Origin: Simmondsia chinensis
Taxonomy: Eukaryota; Streptophyta; Magnoliopsida; Caryophyllales; Simmondsiaceae
Length of the DNA: 64,000 bases
NCBI GenBank assembly: GCA_018398585.1
Contig: JAGTTD010000010.1
Location: forward strand, 1,691,501-1,755,500
Direction: 5' to 3'
The translations under genes and the position numbers were made by a program. Positions 21,459 to 32,500 of this stretch are shown piece by piece. A model generated the notes under the pieces. The model was not told the DNA's origin. It worked only from the letters and a program-made list of their open reading frames with translations, and ran no database searches. How positions within the stretch are numbered: the first letter of the stretch is position 1; each line of letters opens with the position of its first letter.

Positions 21459-22329
21459 AAACTTGGTCAAGAATCAGTCCAACAAGTATCACATTTAATA
21501 CAAGTCGAAAACTCGTTTTGGCACTTATCAGATCCATTTATAAGTTCAAGCATAGTCTATCCTAAAATCAATTGACATTAGATAGAGTAGTCTATTAAGC
21601 TTATAGGTTGATCTCTTATTGCTCACAGTTCTTTTTTTTTTTTTTTTCCAGTAAACTCATATCTGAAGTTCTTACCAGGTCAGATAATCTGTTTGTGTTC
21701 CCTCTTATGTTAGGCAAACCGTGTTCTCGAATTCGTAATTAGATTTTCCTTCATGGATTGATCGCAAATTGTGGGTTCGGTGTGTGGTTCTTATGTTATC
21801 GGAGTTCATATATATATCAAGCGAGTTATTGTACGGTTGTTCCCCCATTGAATGCATTTAAATGTAAAACAGTAAAAGACTCCATGGATGTATTTAACAT
21901 GTGTTCAACATGGTTGTCCTATGGAGAAACAAATATCGGAGTTATCGAACATGACATGACAAGAGAAATCTCATCAAATTCGAGCAAACGACACATCTTA
22001 AACATACATCGTGGTCCTAGAGTATTGGTCATCGGCCAACTTGATTGTACTTGGCTAAACTTGAATTGTCCAAGAACTGTACAGTAGTCGAACCGTGATA
22101 TTGTTGTGAATACGAATTGTCTTTGGAGATATATTTTTTTATTTGAAAGAAAGTAAAACAGTGGATGGCATAAAAGATCGGACAAAAGAAATAAAATAAC
22201 GACCTGCTTATTCTTGATATTCTTTCGATATTTTCCTCTCTAGAAAATGAACTTCTTGGATTAACAGCTAAACTTGATATTCTTTCGATAGTTTCCTTTT
22301 TTGGTCCCCGCTTCTTTACGGGTGTCCTG
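21459..22329. other. Intergenic, no clear feature
   Basis: A 21-bp motif (cttgatattctttcgata) is repeated at about 22212 and 22271. No gene is seen. Confidence 0.3.
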
Positions 22330-22390
22330 GGCCTCACTTTGGCCAAGTGGCCTACACTGTATCAAGACCTTGTCGCTAATTATCAAAAAA
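22330..22390 (+). mobile_element. LINE-like 3' tail
   Basis: Ends accttgtcgctaattatcaaaaaaaa, the motif shared with 4040-4072, 40530-40552 and 48800-48826. Confidence 0.4.
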
Positions 22391-22746
22391 AATGGGACTT
22401 TCTTGGATGATTCGACTTCAAAGCCACTTCATACGAAATACTTAGCTTTTTATTCGATACTTAGAAGTACAACTCCGAAAGGTAAAGATTAACAATGAGT
22501 CAATAATTTTTACGAACCAAAAAAACAAAAACTTTTCTAATTTTTAGAAAATTGAACATACTATAAGAGAATTATGTCATGTTTGACATACTTGACATGA
22601 ATTTAACTCTAAAACTACAATAAAAAATTCTTGATATATATTTTCGATTCTATTGGAATTTTTTTTACATCAAAATTAATTGTATAGAAATGAAACACAG
22701 AACGCAAAAGAAAAAAGGACAAAAAAAAGAAAAGAAAATAAGTATA

Positions 22747-22992
22747 GTTCTTATAAAATGAATATACCTAGTGCCTCAAGGGCTCCTGCCTAGGCAGGGT
22801 CTAGGGGGGCGGATGTACGTTGCCTTCCCCCTTCAGGGTGTTAACTTGAAGAGATGTTGTTTCCCAGTGCCCCAAACCTGAGGGTGAGGACTTCCCAGCA
22901 GGTCACCCATCCTGATACTATTCTCACCCAAGCATGCTTAACTTCGGAGTTCTAATGTGATCCGGTGACGGAGTGTTGGTGTCCTCTTTGGT
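22747..22992 (-). mobile_element. 5S rRNA-headed SINE, subfamily I
   Basis: The minus strand starts accaaagaggacaccaacac, then carries the 5S head (aagttaagcatgcttggg, aggatgggtgacctgctggg), the cctcaccctcaggtttgggg junction and the body. A probable 8-bp TSD taagtata lies at 22739-22746 and 22993-23000. Confidence 0.88.
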
Positions 22993-23082
22993 TAAGTATA
23001 ATGAAAAATATTTCAATATAATTTCATGTAAATAACCTTAATATATTTTAAAAATAATTACGCTCGTTAAATCGTTCTTTTA

Positions 23083-23142
23083 GAGTTGGGGGCCCTTTGA
23101 AAACAAACTCTTTAAAATGCAACACCATATACGGGTAAGACT
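23083..23142 (+). mobile_element. SINE body fragment cut by an LTR-like insert
   Basis: Gttgggggccctttgaaaac to cgggtaagac matches the start of the SINE body. It stops where tgatacgt begins. Confidence 0.5.
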
Positions 23143-23522
23143 GATACGTTCCCAAATTAGGTATTTAGGGTCTATTATATTGGGGTCTTCAATAGTAGGG
23201 TAGTCTAATAGTAAATATAGTGGACCCCACCTAAAGGAACATACCCAGTACCTCAGTGGCTCCCACTTACACAGGGTCTGGGGGGGCGGATGTACGCAGC
23301 CTTCCCCTTTCAGGATGTTACCCCTTCTAGTGGACCCCACCTATAAAGGGGTTATTCTATAAATAGAGGAGATCATTATAATCGAAGGGGCAATCAAATG
23401 TCATCTTTATATTTCTTTCTATCTCCCTTTATTTTTAGTATTTTAATATTTTTCTTTAGTTTATAGTTTATTTCGATTTAGATTCGTAATATAAACTACG
23501 TATATCTTACACTCCACAGGTC
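23143..23522 (+). mobile_element. Possible solo LTR, carrying a SINE
   Basis: Begins tgatacgttccc, has a TATA box (ctataaatagagg, about 23353-23365) and ends near actacgtatatcttaca. This is LTR-like TG..CA architecture with related ends. The SINE at 23234-23327 sits in its upstream half. The borders are approximate. Confidence 0.4.
23234..23327 (-). mobile_element. 5'-truncated SINE (body only)
   Basis: Angio-domain body on the minus strand, with a 16-bp TSD (tagtggaccccaccta) at 23218-23233 and 23328-23343. No 5S head. Confidence 0.85.
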
Positions 23523-23720
23523 GCATCTTTTATTGTTGAGTACGCTCTTTAATTACATCGGGCACTGCACCAATGTTAGGCAATTCCCCTAACTTCATAC
23601 AAAAAAAATATTTAATAAATTATCACATGAATATTGCCACCATAAGTATTTATAAACTCGAAAAATAACATATAATAAAATTATATAATATATATAGATA
23701 TGCAAAAATACGACGAGAAT

Positions 23721-23762
<42 letters not shown>
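23721..23762. repeat. Microsatellite (CA)n(TA)n
   Basis: Five CA followed by about sixteen TA units. Confidence 0.95.
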
Positions 23763-23771
<9 letters not shown>

Positions 23772-23943
23772 TTTTTGTTTTTGTCTTAACCCCTTTTTAT
23801 TTTATAATTTTTTGGGATAAACATTTGCATTTGTCTTATTTAAACGAAAGAAACAAAGACTAGAACCTACCCCTATTTTTATTTTTATTTTTATTTTTAT
23901 AATATTTTTGCGATTTTATTTTCATGACTTATTGGATAATATA

Positions 23944-24188
23944 GGTTCATTTATCAGGCACTAAGGCACAGAATCCCATTAGAACTCCGAAGTTAAGCGT
24001 GCTTGGTGAGAATAATACTAGGGTGTGTGACCTCCTGAGAAGTTCTCGTGTTGCCAACCCTATAAGGTTAGAGTCCTCGGAAACAGCCTCTCGGCAGGGC
24101 TACACCCTGAAGGGGTAAGGTTGCGTACATCCATACCTCCCAGATCCTACTTATGCGGGAGCCCTTGAGCCACTGAATCTGTTGTTGT
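23944..24188 (+). mobile_element. 5S rRNA-headed SINE, subfamily II
   Basis: Starts ggttcatttatcaggcacta, with a 5S head (gaatcccattagaactccga, agttaagcgtgcttgg), gttgccaaccctataaggtt, body and ttgttgttg tail. A probable TSD (tgact[t/a]attgga) lies at 23925-23936 and 24189-24200, 11 of 12 bases. Confidence 0.88.
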
Positions 24189-24257
24189 TGACTAATTGGA
24201 CATTTAATTAAATAGAAGTGACATTTTACATAAAATCATATCTATAAGCGATTATTT

Positions 24258-24630
24258 TTTACGGTTATTTACATCAAAAGTTCTTATACTTTGTTCATTA
24301 CGTTAATTTTGTACTTATACTTTTAATTGTGTCAATTTATTTTCGGTATACTTCATATTGAATGAATTTGGTCCTTTTTAGAATAAAATTTATGTTAAGT
24401 TATTAATTAAATTTTAAATAGTTCGGCCATGTGTTCTGTTAAATTGAGTTAACGGGTGAATTGGTAGTGTGTTACTTGCATCAAACGTAATTGTGCCGTT
24501 AAAAATTACGTTAATAATACTCAATTCACGCAATAGAAGTTGAAGAGAATTCATTGACAATATTAAAAATACAAGGACTGACTTGACACAAATAAAAAAA
24601 TCCAGAGACCTTTGGTGTAAATAACCCGCC
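24258..24630. mobile_element. MULE-like MITE
   Basis: The ends ggttatttacatcaaaagtt and (inverted) gggttatttacaccaaaggt match the family TIR. The interior is diverged. Confidence 0.6.
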
Positions 24631-25109
24631 TTATGTGGCAAGGACAATGAAATGTGTTTTGGTCTGTCTCTTTATTAAACTGAGAAATCTGACTATACCT
24701 ACCGGGCTAAAATGAAACTATTATTTCATTTTCAGTGACAATATATTTTTGTATATTGTAATGATAAAGATAATTTAAACTACTGACAACAATATGTCGT
24801 TGAAAAAAAAAATTTTTAAATGTTTTGAAGTCATATTAACAAAGAGAATCAATCAGTGTAGGGGCATTTTGATACAATGCAAAAAAAAATAATAAATAAA
24901 TAAAGGAATCTTAGGATTACATATGTACTTAAATTGTTAAAAAAAATTACACATAAGATATTTATGAATCTAAATAGAAAGTGACTTTAATCAAAAAAAT
25001 TATTAAATAGATTATTTTAAATTTATTTATGTATAAGACAAAACCCAAATTTTGTGGCCTAGTAAGATGATAGTGTTGTTTTGTTTGTTTGTCTTGGGTA
25101 GTTTAGACT

Positions 25110-25425
25110 GCAGTTATCTATATTTTATTCATTGTATCAATTTAGTCTTTGTACTTTTAATTGTGTCAACTTAGTGATGTATGATTGATATATATTGTGT
25201 CAATTTAGTTTTAGAATAAAATTTATATTAAGTTGTTAATAAAATTTTTAATAATGGTTGAGTTAAATAGAGTCAAAAAGTGAACGGTATATAATAGGGT
25301 TAATTACTTGCATCTAACACGATTGTACTATTAAAAATTAAGTCAATAATTTAATTTGAATTTGATCAAAGGATTAAAAGTGAAATAATTTTGATTACAC
25401 TAATTTATATTTAAGTGCTTGTTTG
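25110..25425. mobile_element. MULE-like MITE fragment
   Basis: The block ttcattgtatcaatttagtc, tttgtacttttaattgtgtc is shared with the family. The terminal repeats are eroded. Confidence 0.45.
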
Positions 25426-25954
25426 TTAAACCTTTTTCAGGAAAAATAAAAAAGGCGGGGTTTTGTTTAGGAAAAATAATTTTCTTCGGAATTTGAGAGT
25501 GTTTGATCTAAAAGAGTATTTTTAAATAAAAGTAAAAATATTTTTCTACTTTTAAATGCAAATTCAAAATTAGCATTTTTCTTGTAAAGCAGAATAAAAA
25601 AAAAATTTTAGACAAAAATATCCTATTGAAAACGCTTTTTTACAAAAGTACTTCTACAACTTTTTTTCAAAACTTGAGCGTACAGTAATCCTTATATGAA
25701 CGCAACTACATAAACTCTTCTACATAGCAACTTATGATAGGGGAACACAAAGGAGCGAGCCCATATAGCGCCCTCAGTCTTCATACTATGTTGCTCTATT
25801 ATTAGTTGGCGCTTGGTGCTTTGTTGCTTTGCTTTGGAATTTGATGCTCGATGCTTTACTGTAGCTTTATTGATTCATTTATTGTTTATTGTTTCTTTAT
25901 TGTTTATTGCTTTATTATTTCATTTGCTTCTTCCTTTTTACTTTTTAGAGTTTA

Positions 25955-26085
25955 AGGCACTCAGAAACAAGCTCTCCTTAGAGTAACACCCTGAAGAGGT
26001 AAGGTTGCGTACATCTCACCCGACCCCCGACCCTACTTCAACATGAGCTCTCGTGGCATTGGGATGACGGTTGTTATTGTTGTTG
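25955..26085 (+). mobile_element. SINE body fragment
   Basis: Contains agtaacaccctgaagaggta, aggttgcgtacatc and a ttgttattgttgttgttg tail. No 5S head. Confidence 0.6.
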
Positions 26086-26164
26086 TTGATAAGATGGTTT
26101 AAGAAGTGAAAGCGTTGGTATTGTTTTATTTGACTTAAATTTTACAAATATTTTTCTTCTTTTT

Positions 26165-26255
26165 TTGAGGGTTAGAGGCCCTTCGGAAACAGCCTTCCTT
26201 GCACTCTGTAGAAATAAGGCTGCATACATTTTACCATCTTCCGATTCTACTAATA
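26165..26255 (+). mobile_element. SINE body fragment
   Basis: Gttagaggcccttcggaaac, cagcc and gtagaaataaggctgcatac match the SINE body. The 3' end is lost. Confidence 0.5.
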
Positions 26256-27200
26256 TATTAATTTAATTGTAGAAAGAAAAAACATAAAGTATGAGGTCAT
26301 TAATTAATTTTAAGGAACTTGCTTGCTTACTTTCTCATTCTATTAATTATTCATAAAAATAAAAAATAAAAAAACATTGCTATTGATCTCTTATGTTACA
26401 CACTTAATTCATATATTAATTAAACAACTGAAAAACCCTTTTTTCGATAAATAACGGCAAAGCAGTAGTGCAAACAGGCAACTTGAAAAGACGAGGCCTA
26501 AGCCACTCCGTAAACGGTAGTGGGAACAATAAGAGATTAGGCAACTGAAAAACCCTTTCTCTTTTAGAAAAAAAAACAACTTAATTAAAAACGTTTCAGG
26601 TAGAAAAGCAAAAACACAAAAACCGAAGATAGAAAAGCAAAAACACAAAAACTCTGTTTTTAAAACATGTCAATAGTTTTTCAAAACCCTAAACTATATG
26701 TAGTTTTTATTTTCTAGAAATAAAAATTCGTACCTTATTAGGAAACGATTTTTCTTATTTTGATTTTTTTTATTTGTGTTTTTTCATAATTTGAATAAAG
26801 ACTGAAAATAAAAAAAATAAATTTAAAACACATTTTTTATTTTTTTAAAAAAATAAAAAATTTTAATAAAAAATGATATAAACAAGAGCTTAATTCTCCT
26901 TAAGCATTGTCATTAAATTTCCAAAAAAATAAGGCTAATGTTATTATCATATCAAAATTATTGTTTTCAGATAAATATTATTATCCTATGTAATTTTAAG
27001 GCTCTGTAATTGTCGTATTACTTTATTAATAATAATTTTATCGTGATAATAATAAAATAAAAAAATAAAATAAAATATCTAATCCCTTGTGTCAGAACAA
27101 ACAATTTGCAGGGCATCTGACGCACGTGAGGGCTCCCCTGTAGCGACCTTCTTAGCCGTACTCAAAGGTCACATATGGTTAAAAAAAAAAAAATTATTTT
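26256..27200. other. AT-rich intergenic DNA
   Basis: A 26-bp block of 'agaaaagcaaaaacacaaaaac' type is repeated at about 26602 and 26631. Aaatgatatcaaa-type ends suggest eroded foldback repeats. No gene is seen. Confidence 0.3.
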
Positions 27201-27202
27201 AA

Positions 27203-27648
27203 AATTGGATAAATTATAGAAAACCTCCTTATTTTTTCTTACAAAAATAAAAAATCCCCCTTCACAAATAAAAGTACTTACAAAATTTTTTCACTTTTAA
27301 AAATTTATCACTTAACCCTCATGTAACTTATTTTTGACCATTTTGTCCTTAATTTTTAATTTTATTTTTAGAAAAGGATTTTATATTATTAGATAAAAAT
27401 TAAATATTTTATATTTTTATATAAGTTCAGAAAATAAAAAGTATTTTTAAAATTTTCAGAAAAAAATATTATGAGATAAAATATATATATTTTTTTGTTG
27501 AGAGGTAAAATGGTCAAAAAAAAGTTATTTGAGGGCAAAGTGAAAACTTTCAAAAGTTAGGGGGTTTAGTGAGTGATTTTATTAGTGAGGGGGATTTTTT
27601 GTTATTGAAGCACAAGTTATGGGGATTTTCTGTAATTTACTTTTTAAA
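27203..27648. mobile_element. Foldback MITE
   Basis: The left end aaattatagaaaacctcctt is mirrored by the right end gggattttctgtaattt. Inner arms (gaccattttgtcc against ggtcaaaaaaaagttattt) also pair. No ORF. Confidence 0.55.
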
Positions 27649-28307
27649 ATATTGTCATTTTTTACTTAATTAGTACATTTTTTTATTTTTTCAAAAAATC
27701 ACTTATAAAGTTTAAAAATTTTTAATTAACCACCTTTCATCATACTTTTATTGTTCATTATTTACTAGAAACTTTTATATACCACCTCAAATCGCATCGT
27801 CTTAAAGTAAGCATGACTTAAAATATATAAAGTTCGAAGTTCGTCTCTTTTAAATGCCCTTAGAGTAAAACCCAGTTGGGGAAGAGGGGTTCATGAATGC
27901 ATTGCCGACTTAATTAGTTTCGACTTACGTTTCATGCGCACTCAAAAAATAAAAAAGGAGAAAGCTAAAATTTATAAGGAAATATTACATTTTTGAAGGT
28001 GATTTTCTAAAAAATTAAAAAGTTGTCATTATAAAGTGAAAACTAAAAATTTTGCAAGGCAATTTTCTATAAAAACCCAAAAAAGGTCGTGAATTCTTTT
28101 TTTTAAACCTAAAGTATATTAAGTATATCAAAGATTCAAATAGTCCTATAGACGAACATCTGATAAAGTTATTATTTTAGGACTCGGTTTTCATGACATG
28201 GCAACATAGAGGACTGTCGTAGCATCTTGATTATTTTAAGGCTTATCGAATGTGATTTATCAAAAGTTAGAAGACAAGTTTATGTACTATTTTGTAATCA
28301 AAATATA

Positions 28308-28672
28308 GCTTTATTTACGTCAAAAGTTCCTTTACTTTGCCACTATGTTATTTTAGTCCTCATATTTTTAATTGTGTCAATTTAATTTTTATACAAGTTA
28401 CATTGTTTCAATTTAGTCATTGACTAATATTCAACAATAAAATTGTTAATGATCCGATCATTGGTTGCTTTAATTGGATCAACATATGAGTTTATGTTAT
28501 GTTACTTGCAGCGAACATGATTGCATCGTTAAAATTATGACATTAACTTAACTTAATTTGACCATTATGCTTATTTAATACAATTTAAACTGTATATGGA
28601 TTAATTTGAGATAACTCAAGTACACGAGCTAAATTAATACGGTGAATAAAGTACAAAGACTTTTGGTAATAA
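28308..28672. mobile_element. MULE-like MITE
   Basis: The ends tttatttacgtcaaaagttc and (inverted) agttattaccaaaagtcttt are TIRs. The flanks caaaatata and taaaatgta agree at 7 of 9 positions, compatible with a 9-bp TSD. Confidence 0.6.
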
Positions 28673-28723
28673 CTAAAATGTAACTTAAGTATGTTTTCAC
28701 ATTTACATATATTTTCTAACATA

Positions 28724-29199
28724 GGAGCGTAAATAAGTCGAGCCCTCACGACTCGGCTTGTTAGAAGGCTCGGCTAGTTTCAAGCTTGAGCTGAGTCTAG
28801 CCGTATTGTTTAGCTTAACAAGCCGAGCCATGTTGACTTGTTTAGCTTAACAAGCAAAGCCGGATCCTAACGAAGCCTGAGCTTGTAGACTTATGAGCCC
28901 AAAGGAGTCTTAAGTGAGCCTATGCTAGCTTAAGTATGTTCTAGCAAACCAAGTTTGCACCTCAATGAGCTGAGTCTGACGTAAACAAACCCAAACAAGC
29001 CCAGTTGAGCTTTAATAATCCTAAACATTACGAGTTAAGTTCAAAACTCACCGAGCTCGTCTCAAGTTCAACGAGCCAAGTCGATCCCTAACCTACAACT
29101 AGCCGAGCTCAAGATTATAAGTTATAAGCCCATTGAACTTGAGGCCGAGCTGGTGCTATGCTAAATATAAATGAGTCGAGCCTTGAACCAAACGAGTTT
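28724..29199. repeat. GAGCTCG/GGCTCGG-rich dispersed repeat, copy 1
   Basis: Dense short repeats of gagcc, ctcggctag, agcttgag and gagccgagc type. Related copies lie at 36087-36532, 54115-54415 and 55744-56184. Ends such as gtaaataagtcgagcc (here) and gctcatttacactc (56170) suggest a foldback element. Confidence 0.5.
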
Positions 29200-29272
29200 A
29201 TATTTATATATATTTTAATTTTTAAAAAAAAGGTTAAAAAGGCTACAATAACAGGCTGTAAATAAGCTGACA

Positions 29273-29594
29273 TGGCAGTCACCAAACCCCACATGCCCGC
29301 CCCATTTCCGCAATGTCCACGTGTGTTGGGCCCCACCTTGTCTCCTCTTCTCCCGACACCTGTCACTTTCCTGGACCCCCCCAGTTTCCTTCCTTTTGTC
29401 CCCCCTCTCTCTCCTACGTGTCATCCTACGTGGCACTCCCCTCTCTCCCTATATATCTCCCCTCCCCCCCACTCCCCCCTCTCTCACCTCACTCCCCCCA
29501 AATAAAAAGAGAGAGAACACTTTTCTTTTTATCCCGAATCCTAACCGCTACTCCGAGATTTTAAAAATTTATCGTGTTATATTGTGTTACTGTT
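29273..29594 (+). promoter_or_regulatory. GH3 promoter and 5' UTR
   Basis: Contains a TATA box (tatatat, 29450-29456) about 145 bp upstream of the ATG. A canonical auxin-response element TGTCTC is at 29339-29344. A G-box CACGTG lies 15 bp upstream of it (29318-29323), and a TGGGCC box at about 29327. Two TACGTG elements follow (29415, 29427), the first overlapping a TGTC core. AuxRE plus G-box or coupling elements is the classical layout of auxin-induced GH3 promoters. The 5' UTR is CT-rich. Confidence 0.6.
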
Positions 29595-32500
29595 ATGGCG
29601 GTCGACTCTGTTCTGTCTTCGCCACTGGGCCCGCCGGCTTGTGAAAAGGATGCCAAAGCGTTACAGTTTATCGAGGAGATGACTAGGAATGCAGACGAGG
29701 TTCAAGATCAAGTGTTGGGCGAGATATTGTCTCGGAATGCTGAGACCGAGTATCTTAAACGGTTTAATTTGGACGGGGTGATAGACCGAGAGACCTTTAA
29801 GGCTAAGGTCCCTACGGTTACTTACGAGGACCTCCAGCCTGAAATCCAGCGTATTGCCAACGGCGACCGCTCGCTTATCCTTTCTGCTCACCCCGTATCT
29901 GAATTCCTCACTAGGTATTCATTTTAAAGCAAGATATTTCCAGATTGATTTTTGGGTTGACTTATGGTCCATATGTTGTCATTTTCTGTTTACGACTTTT
30001 GATTTTTAAAACGGAAAAAAATAGTTTTTGAAAATAAACTTTCCTAAAAGCATATTAGGGCACCAACATGTTTTCACCAGATCCTATTAGAACTCCGAAA
30101 TTAAGTGTGCTTGGGCGAGAAAAGTACCAGGATGGGTGACCTCCTAGTAAGTTCTCATCCTCAAGTTAGAGGCACTGAAAAACAGCCCCTCTTCAGAATG
30201 ACACCCCAAAGGGAGAAGACTGCGTATATCTGCTCCCATACCCTACATAGGCGGGAGCCCATGATATGTTACTTTTCCTTTTATATTCAACAAAGTTTAT
30301 TTTTAGAAAAAAGTGGCTTTTAAGGGGGAAAAAACACTTTTATTATGACTTTAAAAAAAAAAAAAAAAAACACTTTTATTATGACTTGAGAAAAAAAAAA
30401 ACACTTTTAAATGGAATCATAAATTATTTCTCTAATTTAAAGTAAAAGTTGAAAAAAATATTTCTATTTTATAGTACATGTAAAAGCTAAAATTAAAAAA
30501 TTTTAACGATCTTTTCACAACTTGACTAAATAAGCCTTTGATTTTCTATTTTAAATAAAAAAATTGAAAACAAGAAACTAAAAACCAAAAAAGCCATATC
30601 ATTTAAATCTTCAGGTTCTATGAAACCAAAAACGGTAAATAGAAAACAACATCTAACAGCTTTTAAACAACTACCGTTTGATTCTTTAAATTTGATATCA
30701 AAAACTGTAAATAGAAAACATCAAACAGTTCCCGAACAACTACCATTAAAGACTTTCGATTCTAAATAATTAAAAACTGTAAATAGAAAACGATATCGTA
30801 CAGTTCCACGATCTTAAAACTTTTTTTTTTTTTTGGGAATGGAACAGCTCAGGGACATCAGCAGGAGAGAGAAAACTGATGCCTACAATAAAGGAGGAAT
30901 TGGATCGACGCCAGTTACTCTACAGCTTGCTCATGCCTGTTATGAACCTGTATGTATTTAATGCAACCAATAATAATAATAACAATAAAGGAACAAAGGA
31001 ACATATCCAGTGCCTCAAGGGCTCCTGCTTACCCAGGGTCTGGGGGGCGGATGTACGCAGCCTTCCCTTTCAGGGTGTTAACCTGAAGAGAGGCTGTTTC
31101 CTAGTGCCCCCAACCTGAGGGTAAGGACTTCTCAGGAGGTCACCCATCCTGGTACTACTCTCGCCCAAGCACGTTTAACTTCGGAGTTCTAATGGGATCC
31201 GGTAACGGCTTGTTGGTACCCTCTTTGGTTAATAATAATAATAACAATAATATTATTATTTCCTTGAGTATATTATAAGCTAATGCAAAAATATTAATTA
31301 TATTCAGTTTAAGTATCTAATACTATACAATGCTATTTATACTAAAGGCAGGGCCGGTCCTGACATTTCTAGGGCCTTAAGTAGAGTTTTCAAATGGGGA
31401 CCCTTTATAGATAATAAAATTTCAAAAATTATAATATTAAAACTTATTAATATTAACAACTAAGAGTTTAAAATACAATCCTTTAAAATTTGGGGCCCTA
31501 AAATTCAAGAGCCCCAAGTGGGTGCTTCGGTTGTTTGGGGTTATGTCCGACCCTGACTAAAGGTTCATGTATTTTGTTTACTCTGTATATTTAGTCCTTA
31601 AAATGAAAATTATGTTAAGTTGTTGATGAAATATTGAATGTTTGGTAATGGATTGAGTTAAATTGAGCCAACAGAGTGTTTGTATTGAGTTACTTATATC
31701 TAACGTAATTATACTATTAAAAATTGCGTCAATAATTTAACTTGAATTTAACTAAATAGCTAAATTAATATAGTACAAATTATAAACAAATAAATTAATA
31801 TAATTAAAAATATAAAAATTAAATTAATACAATAAAAAAACTACAAATATCTTCGAGGTAAATATCCAAAAAATTATGAGATGACAATAAGTGCTATTAA
31901 ATCATTTGTACTTTATTTTTTTTGTTCAACAAATCAATTGTACTTAGCTATGCTGTCCAAGGATAATTATAACTTTTTTTATATCATTTGATTTATTTAT
32001 TTTTTGTTTTAATTTCTTTGAAAAAATTATAACATTAAAAATTTCAAGTAACTTTTTCAAAGCTTGATTTCTAATTTATAGCTTTTTGTCTGGATTTTTA
32101 ATAACTAAAAAAAATATATAACTAAAAGTAAAAAATAAGGTTTCTAAAACAATTTTTATTTTAGAAAATGAAAATAAAAATAAAAATAATTTAAGTATTC
32201 AATAGATATGGTCTGGTCCTCGGAAACAGTCTTCTGTTAGGGTCTCACCCTAATGGGGTAAGACTGCGTACATCTTACCTCTCCTAGACCCTGTGCGAGC
32301 GGGAGCACTTGGGACACTGCTATACTGTTATTGTAATAGATATAGTCAGTTATTGGTTCTAGGCGTTATTAAACTGATAAATATACAAACCTCATCATTT
32401 TACTCATTAATGTAAAATGACTTTATTTATAGTTATTTTATGCTTATAATATAAAAATATAAAAAATTTAATAGCATGAACTAAATTTATTTTATGATTT

